Origin: Azorinus chamasolen | Taxonomy: Eukaryota > Mollusca > Bivalvia > Cardiida > Solecurtidae | DNA length: 64,000 nucleotides | NCBI GenBank assembly: GCA_963576725.1 | Contig: OY755241.1 | Coordinates: 26,414,853-26,478,852, forward strand | Reading direction: 5' to 3' | In this document: one piece after another, positions 43,170 to 54,505 of the stretch | Layout of the letters: each line of letters opens with the position of its first letter | How positions within the stretch are numbered: the first letter of the stretch is position 1 | Notes under the pieces: model-generated | Databases searched by the model: none | Seen by the model: only the letters and a program-made list of their open reading frames with translations | What the model was told of the DNA's origin: nothing | Translations under genes and position numbers: made by a program

Positions 43170-43455
43170 TTAGTCGGAGAGGGGATACGTTTATTTACAC
43201 TGTTTGTCTTTTAGGATGGGGATGGAATAAGGGTGAGGTTGGGCGCCCATAAACCGGTTTAAACCCCCGGTGACTTTTGTCACTGACCGTTCCAAGGCGG
43301 TACTTCCATCTTCCTCCTATTGTATGTTTGTTTTGTCTTTGTGCGTCTCTTGTTGTTTTTTCTACCCATGTACATTTGCTGTTTCCTTGTGTTGCTGTTC
43401 GGGCGAGTGTTTGTTCTGTATGTGGTATTTCCTGCATGACTCATTTTTGTACTTC
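43170..43455 (+). mobile_element. 3' UTR of Penelope-like subfamily 1
   Basis: From TTAGTCGGAGAGGGGATACG through GGTTTAAACCCCCGGTGACT to CATGACTCATTTTTGTACTT. It is collinear with 60609-60895 and 5'-truncated. Confidence 0.8.
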
Positions 43456-43969
43456 ATCTAGTAATAGTATTTTAATATGTTGACATTTTATATTTTGTAC
43501 TTTTTGATATTTTCTAGGTCACTTTAGTGTGACATCTTTTCAAATGTTTTTACACTTTACAATAATGTGCCAAATTTCATATTTTCATCTCGTCTGCACA
43601 TGTTCAGCAGTATCCTATGTTAAGCATTCACTTTTCTATGTCAAGTCCCAAATTTCAGTACCTACTGGGTTTTTCATAAACAAATATATTCTATGCGATG
43701 TAGAAGATGGAACAGTGTACATGTAGTTATTTCAGAAAGTAAAGAAACCAATCTATCAAATTCCATTAGCAAACAGAGCCTACTCTGATTAGACAGCTCC
43801 GGGTATACTCTGTATGCAAATGTGTGAAACATGTTTATTCCTTTCCCTGTTTTATGTTTATCACAAATTAAAATACAGACTGGATATTCATGGACAACAT
43901 AGAAATAATGAAATATAGAAGGTAACACATTGTAGCCATTTCAGATACAAATGTAACATATCCCATTAA

Positions 43970-44162
43970 CCCATTCCCTCATATTGACAACTGTGAAAAG
44001 TCACCTTGTGAAACCATTTGGACCAAATGCTCAATTTATCACAATGGTTTCAAAATACAAAATTCTAAAAACAAATTCCTTTTCTCCAGGTAATGCTCTT
44101 TTTCGGTACATGTAGATTTATTCAAAACTGTTTGAACTAAAAATAACTTATGAAGAAATGGG
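43970..44162. mobile_element. TTAA-flanked piggyBac-like MITE
   Basis: TTAA at 43966-43969 and 44163-44166. The termini are CCCATTCCCTCATA and TATGAAGAAATGGG. It shares the inner TTATCACAATGGTTTCAAAA with 4457-4676. Confidence 0.78.
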
Positions 44163-44166
44163 TTAA

Positions 44167-44804
44167 GAAGCAAACCCTGATCAGGCGGCCCCTATTCGAA
44201 CAGCCTGATCTGGGGCTCCTGTTTGCAAATCTGTGAAAATGCATTTATATGAAAGGTAGCATTACTTGGCTTCCTTGTCTTGTGCTCACTTTACTAAAAT
44301 ACTCAGGGGGAAATGAAGTGAACTGTCATCCTTTGTGTTTGTTTCATTATGTTAAATAAAAGTTAAAATGAAACCAAGTTTTCGTTATTATATATTGGGA
44401 GCAAAACAAATTGTTCTCTTCATTCGTTCTAAGACTTCACTCTGTGAATATCTAGGTAAAATTATATTAAATCACTACCTACTGAATATTCATTGAACTA
44501 TCTTGCCTATCTGAAACTTTAAACAAAATATTGTATAGTATAAAGAAATACAGGTATTGATATATTGGAATTTTATAAGCAAGCAGACTAGACCCTGGTC
44601 AGTCATCTCCGTAAGGAACTCGCTGGTCTGTGTCTCTGTACAAGGTATGAAAAGAAGTTTGATAATGTATATTGTAAAGGATATACTACACTTTGTCTAC
44701 ATGTACTCTTAACTTTTTATACCCCAACCATCGCAATAAATTGAGCATTTGCTCCTATAGGAGCAAATTCTCTATCACAATGAACAAATTCCTTTTCTCT
44801 AGTT
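44167..44804. other. Non-coding with foldback fragments
   Basis: Near 44168-44215 GATCAGGCGGCCCC and CAGCCTGATCTGGGGC pair. Near 44740-44775 another partial inverted repeat lies around GAGCATTTGCTCC. These look like decayed MITEs. No gene. Confidence 0.45.
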
Positions 44805-46760
44805 ATGTCTCCCCCATTTATGGGTAGACATTGTTTTTGCCAGAGTTGTCTGTCTGTCCGTCCGTCTGTCCGTCACAAACTTATCTCTGAAACCAGTTTG
44901 GCTAGAGTCACCAAACTTCACAGGAATGTTCACCACCATGATTTGTTGTGCACCTGGGTTTTTAGCTCACCTGAGCAAAGCTCAGGGTGAGCTTTTGGGA
45001 GACTTGAATGTCCGTCGTCCGTCGTGCGGTGTGCGTCGTGCGTCGTCAACAATTTGCTTGTGAACACTCTAGTGGTCACAATTGTAGTCTAATCTTCATG
45101 AAACTTGGTCAGAATGAATGTCTTGATAAAATCTCGGACGAGTTCGAAAGTGGGTCAAGTTGGGTTAAAAACTAGGTCACTAGGTCAAATAGTAGGAAAA
45201 CCTTGTGAACCCTCTACAGGTCACATTTTTAGCCCAATTTTCATGAAACTTGGTCAGAATGATTGTCTTGATAAAATCTCGGAGGAGTTTGAAAAGTGGG
45301 TTATGTAGGGTAAAAAACTAGGTCACTAGGTCAAACAGTAGAAAAACCTTGTGAACAATCTAGTAGTCACAATTTTAGTCCAATCTTCATGAAACTTGGT
45401 CAGAATGGATGTCTTGATAAAGTCTCGGACGAGTTCGAAAGTGGGTCAAGTGGGGTAAAAAACTAGGTCACTAGGTCAAACAGTAGAAAAACCTTGTGAA
45501 CACTCTAGTGGTCACACTTTTAGTCCAATCTTCATGAAACTTGGTCAGAATGAATGTCTTGATAAAGTCTCGGACGAGTTCGAAATTGGGTCAAGTAGAG
45601 TTAAAAACTAGGTCACTAGGTCAAACAGTAGAAAAACCTTGTGAACACTCTAGTGGTCACAATTTTAGTCTAATTTTCTTGAAACTTGGTCAGAACGAAT
45701 GTCTTGATAAAATCTCGGACTAGTTTGAAATTGGGTCAAGTGGGGTTAAAAACTAGGTCACTAGGTCAAACAGTAGAAAAACCTTGTGAACACTCTAGTG
45801 GTCACAATTTTAGTCCAATATTCATGAAACTTAGTCATAATGATTGTCTGGATAAAATCTCAAAAGAGTTTGAAAGTGGGTTATGTGGGGTTAAAAACTA
45901 GGTCACTAGGTCAAATAGTAGGAAAACCTTGTCAACACCCTAGAGGTCACATTTATAGCCAAATCTTCATGAAAATTGGTCAGAATGATTGTCCTTATAA
46001 AAGCTTGGACAAGTTTGAAAGTGGGTTATGTGAGGTCAAAAAGTAGGTCACTGGGTCATATCTAGTTAACACTCCAGTGGCCACATTTTTAGCCCAGTCT
46101 TCCTCAAACTTGCTCAGACTGTTTGTCTTGGTGATATCAAGGTTGAGTGTGATCATGGGTAGGGTGGGAATAGAAAGTAGGTCACTAGGTTAAATCTTAG
46201 AAAAAATACTTTAGAGAGCACATTTTTAGCCCAATCTTCATTGGTCAGAATCATTGTCTTGATAAAATCAATATACTAAATCTTTGAAAATCTTGTTCCG
46301 CAGAACCACTGCTCATGATCCACTATCAACATTGTTCATATATTGTCCCTAAGTTCAATATTGACCCTACCCATGGGCTACCTTGCAAAAATCTTAAATC
46401 TATGGTAATCAGGTGAGCGATTAAGGGCCATCTTGGCCCTCTTGTTTGAATTGTCTCCCCTTGATAACTTTGGAGTTATTGCCCCTGATGACTTAAAATT
46501 AGAAAGAAAATGTGTCGCATATCTCTGAAACCGCTAGTACTAGAGTCACCAAACTTCAAAGAACTGTTCACCATCATGAGTTGTTGTGCACCTGTTTTTT
46601 TAATTGTCTCACCCTGATGATTCTTGAGTTATTGCCCCTGACATGCACACTTAAATTTATACAAACTTTGTGTCGCGCGTATCTTTGAAACCAGTAGGGA
46701 TAGAGTCACCAAACTTCACAGGATTGTTCACTAGCATGAGTTGTTTTGTTCTCATTTTTA
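44805..46760 (+). mobile_element. Tandem-core element (host of a nested insertion)
   Basis: Units at 44805-44963, 46447-46600 and 46601-46750 share GAGTCACCAAACTTCA.AG, TTGTTCACCA.CATGAGTTGT, TTGTGCACCTG and GAGTTATTGCCCC. The first unit is split from the second by the insertion at 44964-46446. Confidence 0.7.
44964..46446 (+). mobile_element. Complete non-autonomous Helentron-like element
   Basis: The left hairpin AGCTCACCTGAGC...GGGTGAGC is followed by CGTCGTGCGTCGTCAAC. About eight ~147 bp units with AACTTGGTCAGAATGA and ACTAGGTCACTAGGTCAAA come next. The right end is AGGTGAGCGATTAAGGGCCA and GGCCCTCTTGTT. The adjacent repeat unit gives the empty site (CACCTG then a T-run then AATTGTCTC), so the boundaries are good to a few bases within a T-run. 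It has no long ORF of its own. Confidence 0.85.
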
Positions 46761-47265
46761 TTTTATTTTTTGGATGGGGGGTGTTATTAAAATCAAGGTT
46801 ATATAACAGTTAAATGTAACATTACGGGTCAAATTTATATTTGTCACAATCAGGGGCATAGTGTTTCACAAAAATGTGTTGTTATTAATACTCTTATCAA
46901 TTCCAACACGTAATTGTTATTAACATGTACATCAATTTCCCCCCTTACACATAACATCCATATCAAACCCGAACGCCATTATGGCCATTCAGGCCTTTGA
47001 TTAATTACAAACTGCATGCATCCGGACAATCGGGAAAATGGGATAATTCAAACTATATGTATGAATATCGAATTGATTTATTCATATCTTTGTGTTTGAA
47101 AAAATACTTGTTTTGTCTAGGGTAGGCGAGAATAACATACATAATTGCTGCCTTACGTGTATGGGTACTTCGACAAACGTTTGCTTTTAATGTACGGATC
47201 AGACTAGAATAAGAGCCAGGATTATTTGATTATTTCTTTTCTTCATATCATGTTGTTATGTGTTT
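46761..47265. other. Non-coding, nothing recognised
   Basis: No supported ORF or repeat. Confidence 0.5.
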
Positions 47266-47324
47266 GAGGAATGAATGAATGGTGTTTTACGGCCCATCGA
47301 CACTGATGGTCATATAGAGCCGAA
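47266..47324 (-). mobile_element. ~59 bp LINE tail
   Basis: GAATGAATGAATGG to CATATAGAGCCGAAT only. No clear target duplication is seen. Confidence 0.8.
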
Positions 47325-48114
47325 TGTATTGGTAACCAAAATAGAATCTAGGAGAATACCAGCAAATTGCATACATGTTGAGAGGACCATCATCAAAGTC
47401 AAACAGATGATTCCTGTAATCCCTGCGTTGTTTACTATGCTTGACTCATTGATAAAGGATGTACATGTGTAGAAGATAATTGAATTTTAACAAGTTGAAA
47501 ATCAGCCCTGGTGTCACTGGTAGTTATTCACCCTTTCCCTGGTGAATATAACACTTTACTCCATGATTATTGATGTAAGAAATAAATAATAGATACATGT
47601 GTCATGAATATTAACCCTTTCCCTGGTGAATAACTGAATATTCATGTAGGAATTAATGACGTCATGAATATTAATAAGATAATTATAATTGCACAGGCCA
47701 TTTGCCTCAGACAGAAGCTGTAGAATCAGATCTATATTACACCATAAGCAAACAGAGCTGACCCTGATCAGACGGCTGCTATGGGAGCCATCTGATCTGG
47801 ATCTACTTTGTTTGCAGATGTGCCAAAATGTACCTACATAAGGGAAAGGGTTATTTATTTATTCCAAATTTCAGTGGCTATTGAATATTCATGAACAAAA
47901 CCTTCCTAATAAAAGTTGGAAGGTGGAACATTGCAGTCATATTAGAAAGTAAAAAAACATCTATTAAATTCCATGAGCACACAGAGCAGATGGCTCCTAT
48001 AGGAGTCGTCTGATCTGGGTCTAATCTGTAAATGCGTGTAAACACTTTACAGGAGGGAAAGGGTTAATTAGAATAATTATTACAGCACATGGACACAGGA
48101 AGTTTTATATGTTA
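47325..48114. other. Cluster of decayed TTAA-type foldback elements
   Basis: ACCCTTTCCCTGGTGAATA occurs twice (about 47530 and 47616). The complementary GGGAAAGGGTTA is at about 47852 and 48056. Inner palindromes TGATCAGACGGCTG / AGCCATCTGATC lie at 47773 and 47987. They probably represent nested copies of one MITE family. No gene. Confidence 0.55.
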
Positions 48115-48535
48115 CAGTAGAAATTGCGACTCCGGAAAATCACTGATTCTCCTGGGACACATTGCGATAGCAGTCTCCCCTAGTACAAACTCCAATTCTC
48201 TTTTTAAATCATTCATAATCATGTTTTGTTTGTCATGTTCTCAATATAGACTAGTGATCTTAAAATAATATATTTAAGTAGAATTGTACATTTTCCTAGA
48301 AGAACTAAAGAGTCATATTTAAAAGTAATAATAATTCTTTCCATTAGAATTGTGAATTTCCATGATAGAATTACAGTTTGTCGTTGACAGACTGTGATCG
48401 GAATCTGTACTAGTACTAAGTAGAATCGTCGATTGTCCTTAAGATGTATTAGGATCAGAGTCTCTCTTAGGAGAGATTGTGATCGCAATCCGTCCTATGA
48501 GAATTGAGGATTGTCCAGAATCGCAGTTTCTACTG
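48115..48535. mobile_element. 421 bp mariner-like MITE
   Basis: TA flanks (48113-48114, 48536-48537). The termini are CAGTAGAAATTGCGACTCCG and CCAGAATCGCAGTTTCTACTG. The interior repeats the terminal idea in degenerate form (GATCGCAATCC, TAGAATCGTCGATTG). Confidence 0.75.
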
Positions 48536-48537
48536 TA

Positions 48538-48808
48538 TAAGTATATAGACTTAACAAGAAATGTAGATTTAACAAGAAAAATATTGCAACTGGAAACTAA
48601 CAGTAAAAACCAAGGACTAACACCCGCTAAAAGACGTAGAAATGAGGTAATTAAGCAGAGAAAGCAGCCATACTCAAATGATGCCGATACTCTTGTTTAT
48701 TTTAAAAATCCTTTACGATTTTCAAGAATAAACACAGAATACATTACCACAGCTCTCACACCAGTATTACCCACATCAGAAACCGAAACTGCATGTAGTT
48801 TGTCATAA
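48538..48808 (+). CDS. Possible short coding exon, unrecognised
   Basis: The frame is open from the MITE edge to a stop after ETETACSLS. The peptide (NVDLTRKILQLETN, GLTPAKRRRNEVIKQRKQP, YFKNPLRFSRINTEYITTAL) is basic and of balanced composition. There is no acceptor consensus and no start outside the MITE. It may equally be chance. Confidence 0.25.
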
Positions 48809-49029
48809 GCATTTTCAGTACTGTATAAATATATATAGTTTGTCATAAGCATTTGTAGAGCAGACCCTGATCAGATGGCTCTTATGGAGATGCGAAAAAG
48901 TATTTGATTTTATACGAGTGAAAGGGTCAACATGGATATATACTGGGCAACAATTATTATTCAAAGTACGTTATTTGTACAATTAAATTCTTCTCTACAT
49001 CCAGATGTTTTTGTTTATTCACAAGTACA

Positions 49030-49560
49030 TAGTACTCCAGATTTTATTATTGTGACCGCCTGTCGTCCGTCTGTCTGTCCGTTCACTTTTATTTCAAATG
49101 ACTTCTGGGAGGAGTTCAACCAGAAATGTACCTTAGGGTGTCCTCTATCAAGTTTGTTCAAATCATGACCCCCGGGCAAAAAATGGCCCCGCCCAACTAC
49201 TATTAAAGTTGTTTTTTTAAATCTTTAAAAATCTTCTCCGAAACCACAATTTCTAGAGCTTTGATATTTGGTATATAGCATCATCTAATGGTCCTTTACC
49301 AAGTTTGTTCAAATGATGACCCCGGGCCAAAAATGGCCCTGACCTTGGGCTTGTAGTTTTTACATAGACTTATATAGGGAAACCTTTAAAAATCTTTTTG
49401 TCTGAAACCACATAATCTAGAGCTAAGATATTTGGTATGAAGCATCACCTAATGTATCACTACAAAGTATGTTCAAATAATGACCCCTGGGCCAAAAATT
49501 GCCTCGCCCTGGGGTTTTATATTACTTTAACATCAGGAAGCTAGTTAAAAAAATTCCTCA
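49030..49560 (+). mobile_element. Tandem-core fragment, ~145 bp units
   Basis: Three units share GATATTTGGTAT, GTTCAAAT.ATGACCCC, GGGCCAAAAATGGCCC and TTTAAAAATCTT. Same family as 58836-60271 in reverse. Both termini are lost. Confidence 0.65.
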
Positions 49561-49906
49561 GTTATATCCCTTGTCCCATCAGCATAGCCATAAGGGACAA
49601 AGGGAGATAACTGCATTGGAGTTCTAGTACCTCCAGAATAGTGATTCTATTTGTAACTACTTATAATAAAATGTGGAAGGTGGAACAGTGTAGCTGTTTT
49701 AGAAGGCATATAAACAGATATATCAAATTCCATTAGCAAACAGCAGACCCTGATCCTATAGGAGCCACCTTATCTGGGTCTACTCTGTTTGCAGATGCAT
49801 GAAAACAAGTTTATATGGGGGAAATTAAGGGTTAAATACTCTTCTGCAGTTTAAAGGTTATAGCACTGGGCAGTAAAATCTCTCCAGGTCAATGCATGAC
49901 TCTTAA

Positions 49907-50014
49907 CTCTTTGCACGCTAGTGGTGAAACTGTGATTACCTATGCAGACAGTTTGGATCCAGATGAGAGGCCGCATAATGCAGCGTCTCATCAGGATCCA
50001 AACTGTTTGTCATC
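49907..50014. mobile_element. Short TTAA-flanked foldback
   Basis: TTAA at 49903-49906 and 50015-50018. The inner palindrome CAGTTTGGATCC...GGATCCAAACTG is almost perfect. The outer termini do not pair well, so it may be shortened. Confidence 0.5.
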
Positions 50015-50032
50015 TTAACCATGTTTTTGAAA

Positions 50033-50374
50033 AACAAGAGGGTCATTGGCCCTATATCGCTCACCTGAGTTACAGTAATATATTGACATATTTCAGTGGA
50101 CAACATTTCTAGCAGATGAAAGAAGCTTAGTCCACTACTTTCATCCTTTCACTGCTGAATAAACTTGAACTGGATTCAGATCTAATACCAAGTGACTGGT
50201 TGACAAAGATCTAAACTGTTTACAACTTGTGCCATAGCTCAAAATGCCTAAAGCTGGTCTATGAGAAATTCAAATGACGTCAATTATACCTTGATCCATG
50301 TACATAGGCAACTAAAGTGCTAGGCAGTACATAATGCCAGTTTTTGTGTGAAATTACCAATAAAAATATCTTTA
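50033..50374 (-). mobile_element. Second copy of the 383 bp element, reverse orientation
   Basis: Starts AACAAGAGGGTCATTGGCCC and ends CCAATAAAAATATCTTTAA. It abuts the next element's ACAAGAGGGTCGTC end, as the 12877-13259 copy abuts the Helentron end. Confidence 0.85.
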
Positions 50375-52116
50375 AACAAGAGGGTCGTCACGGGTGACAA
50401 ATGCCCCCAAAGTGTTTGACACCGAAATGCATTTTGGTGGAAAAACAATACAATGTAATGCAGGTGTAACATGAAATTTTGATGCTGTTAAAAATGACAC
50501 AGGAGTGAGTTCTTAACAGTAGAAACAGAACCTTTGACGATTATGATAGCTAAGAAAAGAGCCAAGCGTCAAAACTTAGTTAAAAAGGACCCAAAGTCAT
50601 TCTCAACGTTAAAAAGGACCCTGGGTTGATTGTCAACGTTTAAGGTATAGGAGATATGCTCTGGACAAGCTTTTTGTATCTGGTAAGATAAAGGAGATAT
50701 GCTCCGGACTGTAAAATTGAGGTCAAAGGTCAAGGTCAAGGTCAGTGATCTGAAAATGGTACATGACTCTCCCCCATCCCAAGATGAACTCACAAACCAA
50801 ATTTGGATTCCGTAGCTGGTAAGGTATAGGAGAAATGCTCCAGACAAGCTTTGTGTAAAATCTAGGTCAAAGGTCAAGGTCACAGTGACCTGAAAATGGT
50901 ACGCGACACACCGCCATCCCAAGATAAACTCACACATTAAATTTGGAATCCGTAGCTGGTAAGGTATAAGAGATATTCTCTGGACAACCTTTTTTGTAAA
51001 ATCGAGGTCCAAGGTCAAGGTCAAGGTCACAGTGACCTGAAAATGGTACGCGACACTCCGCCATCTGAAGGTGATCTCACAAACCAAATTTGGAATCCGT
51101 ATCTGGTAAGGTATAGGAGATATGCTCTGGACAAGCTTTTTGTAAAATCGGTCAAGGTTAAGGTCATAGTGACCTGGAAATGGTACATGACATTCCGCCA
51201 TCCCAAGATGAACTCACACACCAAATTTGGAATCTGTAGCTGGTAAGGTAAAGGAGATATGCTCCGGACAAGCTTTTTGTAAAATCGGTCAAAGGTCATG
51301 GTCAAGGTCACAGTGATCTGAAAATGGTATGCGACACTCCTCCATCCAAAGATGAACTCACACACCAAATTTGGAATCCTTAGCTGGTAAGGAATAGGAG
51401 ATATACTCCGGACAAGCTTTTTGTAGCTGGTAAGGTATAAGCGGTTTTTAAAATCGAGGTCAAAGGTCAAGGTCAAGGTCACAATGACCTGGAAATGGTA
51501 CGCGACACTCCGCCATCCCAAGATGAACTCACACACCAAATTTGGAATCTGTAGCTGGTAAGGTAAAGGAGATATGCTCCGGACAAGCTTTTTGTAAAAT
51601 CGGTCAAAGGTCAAGGTCAAGGTCACAGTGATCTGAAAATGGTACGCGACACTCCTCCATCCCAAGATGAACTAGCACACCAAATTTGGAATCCTTAGCT
51701 GGTAAGGTATAGGAGATATACTCCGGACAAGCTTTTTGTAGCTGGTAAGGCATAAGCTTTTTTTAAAATTGAGGTCAAAGTCACAGTGACCTGGAAATGG
51801 TACGCGACACTCCGCCATCCTAAGATGAACTCACACACCAAATTTGGAATCTGTAGCTGGTAAGGTAAAGGAGATATGCTCCGGACAAGCTTTTTGTAAA
51901 ATCAAGGTCAAAGGTCAAGGTCAAGGTCACAGTGACATGAAAATGGTACGCGACACTCCCCCATCCCAAGATGAACTGACACACCAAATTTGGTATCCGT
52001 AGCTGATGTGACAAAGGAAATATACTCCGGACAAAAGGTACACACACCCACACCCACCCACACACGCACGGTGCGATCACTATATGCCGCCAAAGCCTAG
52101 CTTTGGGGGCATAAAA
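50375..52116 (-). mobile_element. Non-autonomous Helentron-like element with NR half-site-rich core
   Basis: One end is AACAAGAGGGTCGTCACGGG and the other is AAAGCCTAGCTTTGGGGGCA then TAAAAA. About ten units of 130-155 bp contain CCAAATTTGGAATCCGTAGC, GAGATATGCTCCGGACAAGC, AGGTCAAAGGTCAAGGTCAA and CAGTGACCTGAAAATGGTAC. Long minus-strand ORFs (to ~210 codons) run through because several unit lengths are multiples of three. They encode only the repeat. Confidence 0.85.
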
Positions 52117-52123
52117 AATTTTA

Positions 52124-52165
52124 AATGGAAAAGTAGTAAAGTCAAGCAGGCAAAGCCACATGCAA
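52124..52165 (-). mobile_element. Tail of Penelope-like subfamily 2, reversed
   Basis: AAATGGAAAAGTAGTAAAGT and GCAGGCAAAGCCACATGCAA are the reverse complement of 28978-29021. It is followed at 52167-52195 by the first ~30 bp of the 383 bp element, also reversed. Confidence 0.75.
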
Positions 52166-52199
52166 GTGTGAAATGACCAATAAAAATATCTTTAAAAAT

Positions 52200-52957
52200 C
52201 TTTTAACCCTTTCCCTCATATAAAGCTGTTTTTACGCATTAGCAAACAGAGTAGACCCAGATCAAACGACACCTATAGAATATAGATCTGATTCTACAGT
52301 TTTTGTTAAAGCAAAAACTTCTCTTCACAGAAATGTGTTTCACGCATTAAAAATAAGAGTAGACTGAATGAATAATTTTGATTAACTTATGACATTATTT
52401 GTTTTAAAAACCAAATTAAAACAAATACAATTAGTAGCAAGGAGAAAAGACTTTATTAAACACCTAAATTTCAACTAAATGCAATTAAAGAAGAGTTGCA
52501 TAATAAAATTTGTTAAAATAAATGATCATTATGAAACTATTTTTTCCTATCACATAAATTAACTGCAGAAACAAACATAACATTGTGCAAAGACCTGTGA
52601 AACTAAAATGTTAACGGTTTATTCCAATGTCTCCCACATTTTGGTTGACGAAATTCCAATAAGTCCCACAATCAAGCCAGACAGGTTATTCAATGGAGCA
52701 TGGATTAGACTATAGTCAGTATCAGGGCCGGCTAATTTTAATCCCAGGGCCATAATTTATATCTTTTGTAGAGGACCTAAATATGATGCTATGTGCCAAA
52801 TATGAAAGCTGAGAACCTTCCAGTTTCAGAGGAGAAGATTTGCAAAGATTTCACTATTTTTTTCTATAGAAAACTGTCCATCCCTGGGGCTGGGCCAATG
52901 TTGACCCCAGGGGCATAATTTATATAACTTTTGTCGATATGCAACGGAGAAGGAAGC
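52200..52957. other. Element fragments, no gene
   Basis: At 52203 a one-ended TTAA MITE (AACCCTTTCCCTCATATAAA). At 52735-52925 a fragment of the CAGTTTCAGAGGAGAAGATT tandem unit with CCCAGGGGCATAATTTATAT. The rest is AT-rich. Confidence 0.5.
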
Positions 52958-53242
52958 ATGAATTCATTAAAGAAACGTGAAGTTGACTTTTTACGTCTTC
53001 TTTTGAGTACCTCTGACAAGCAGAGGCGAGCTTTACTGAAAATACAAAAATCGCAACTTAGCGCAGTTGTACAAATTGTGTATAACGTGCTAGTAGGAAA
53101 CCGAAATTTGCCTAAGACTTTTAAAAAGGCATTACTAAGATATAAAACGCTTATAAGACGTTTTGTGAGTAAAGGACTCGCTCAGGAAGAAAGGAAACGG
53201 ATTTTACAAAAGCACTACAAACACATCGCTAAGTTTTTGTAA
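52958..53242 (+). CDS. Small basic helical protein of mobile-element type
   Basis: The ATG at 52958 gives 94 residues (MNSLKKREVDFLRLLLSTSD...). It is helical and Lys/Arg-rich, with AVVQIVYNVLVGNRNLP, KALLRYKTLIRRFVSKG and RKRILQKHYKHIAKFL. The layout (N-terminal helix, 'ili..iy.il.GN..l', 'lrryk..lr.l...') is one I associate with ~100-residue proteins recurring beside other element genes in invertebrates, possibly Maverick/Polinton-like elements. That assignment is memory-based. It is followed ~25 bp later by a decayed second gene that usually accompanies it. Confidence 0.5.
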   Translation: MNSLKKREVDFLRLLLSTSDKQRRALLKIQKSQLSAVVQIVYNVLVGNRNLPKTFKKALLRYKTLIRRFVSKGLAQEERKRILQKHYKHIAKFL

Positions 53243-53264
53243 ATTGGTCAAAAAGAACTGCTAT

Positions 53265-53590
53265 AGACCATGGCACGAGTTGATTTTGGTACCTAAAACG
53301 AAATTCGAGCATATATTGAAACAAGCAGATGACCGCCATCAAGCGGGAAATAACTGATTCTTCGACAGAGGTTGATTTAGCGCCTAAGCAAAAATAACCA
53401 CACTTCAAACACCAGAGACGGAGAGTCCCAAACCAAATGCTGTTGAAGAACAGAATACTGAAATTGAAGCCTCGATGAAGCCAACGCTTTTCGTTGAAAG
53501 GCCCCTTTCCAAAATGAAGTTTAGTCAACAAAACCATCTACGCGAAACCGAGAAGACAAGAAGCGTCAATGGATTGACTATAGAATATGA
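53265..53590 (+). pseudogene. Decayed companion gene with LVP motif
   Basis: The frame WHELILVPKTKFEHILKQAD opens it and stops after HQAGNN. Another frame reads PKPNAVEEQNTEIEASMK, and the end is EDKKRQWIDYRI before a TGA at 53590. An 'LVP..kfe.l' start and a 'k+.Wi.y' end with a variable middle are what I remember of the partner of the small basic protein. At least two frameshifts. Confidence 0.4.
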
Positions 53591-54027
53591 GAAATAACAA
53601 GGTGAGACAGGATTGTTTAATTAAATTGAAAGCCACCCTTTATATCTTATCTGAATGACACTTCAAAAGATCTTTCCCAGATTTTAAGACGCCTCTGTTA
53701 TTATGTACAAATGTATAGCATTTTAACGAGTTTTCAAAAGACCTTTTCCAAGACTTTAAAGCGCCTCCGTTACTATGTATAGCTTTAATGAGCGTCTTAT
53801 CAGGTGTCGGTCGTGCAGGAATGCGAGGAATGATAAGTGTTAATAAATAAACAAACCCATCCATCACGGTTCCGTTACTATGTATAACATTTAATGAATG
53901 TCTTATCAGGTGTCAGTCGTGCTAATGTGCTCACGAGTATGTTACGTTTTGAATTTCAAATGCAGTATATTAGCTTGAACGGAACAGTTAGTTTATTCGT
54001 TTTAGCTTACATTAAGTTTATAGTAAT

Positions 54028-54270
54028 ATGGAAAAGCTAACACACATCGTATCACCTTAAGAACGTATTGCAGTGGTATCTAAAGCATACTCAGACGAAT
54101 ATCTGGAATATTGGCTGTCTCAAATTGGCAGTAGACAACCACCGAAGGTGATTGTGCAAAATAATTATGAAGCTGAATTGGCTTCACGTGGACTTTGTAT
54201 AGCAGAAAGACTTAAAGATGAGAGGCAACGGGCTGTTGACATGGCATTTCAAAAGTTGAAATATATATAA
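54028..54270 (+). pseudogene. Short decayed ORF, family unknown
   Basis: It opens with MEKLTHIVSP, has one TAA, then reads ERIAVVSKAYSDEYLEYWLS and ELASRGLCIAERLKDERQRA to a stop. Helical and balanced in composition. It lies between the companion gene and the protease gene. Confidence 0.35.
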
Positions 54271-54505
54271 CCAAATTACCGTACACATAGCCATATACCG
54301 AGATATTTTGGTACGGATTGATGCCGAACAGTAACTATAGCTATTTTAAACCAATCAAAATCAAGCACGCCATTTACGCCTTATATTGATGGAGGTCGTA
54401 TGTTGCAGAAAAAGGAGGAAAATGAATCTTCTCAACAGCTTTATAATATTCATTTTTGTGACAAACACTGATTAGCTGTGAAGAAGGTAAAATCTTTCTG
54501 ATAGA

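Noticed and set aside
45105..46046. Repeated short plus-strand ORFs with KTRSLGQIVGKPC-like peptides.
   Set aside because: They recur once per 147 bp unit in the non-autonomous element core at 44964-46446 and again at 3295-3944. They are a by-product of unit length.
50569..51665. Minus-strand ORFs of about 210 codons.
   Set aside because: They read through tandem units whose length keeps frame and encode only the repeat (YHFQVTVTLTLTFDLDF-like). No start, splice site or domain.
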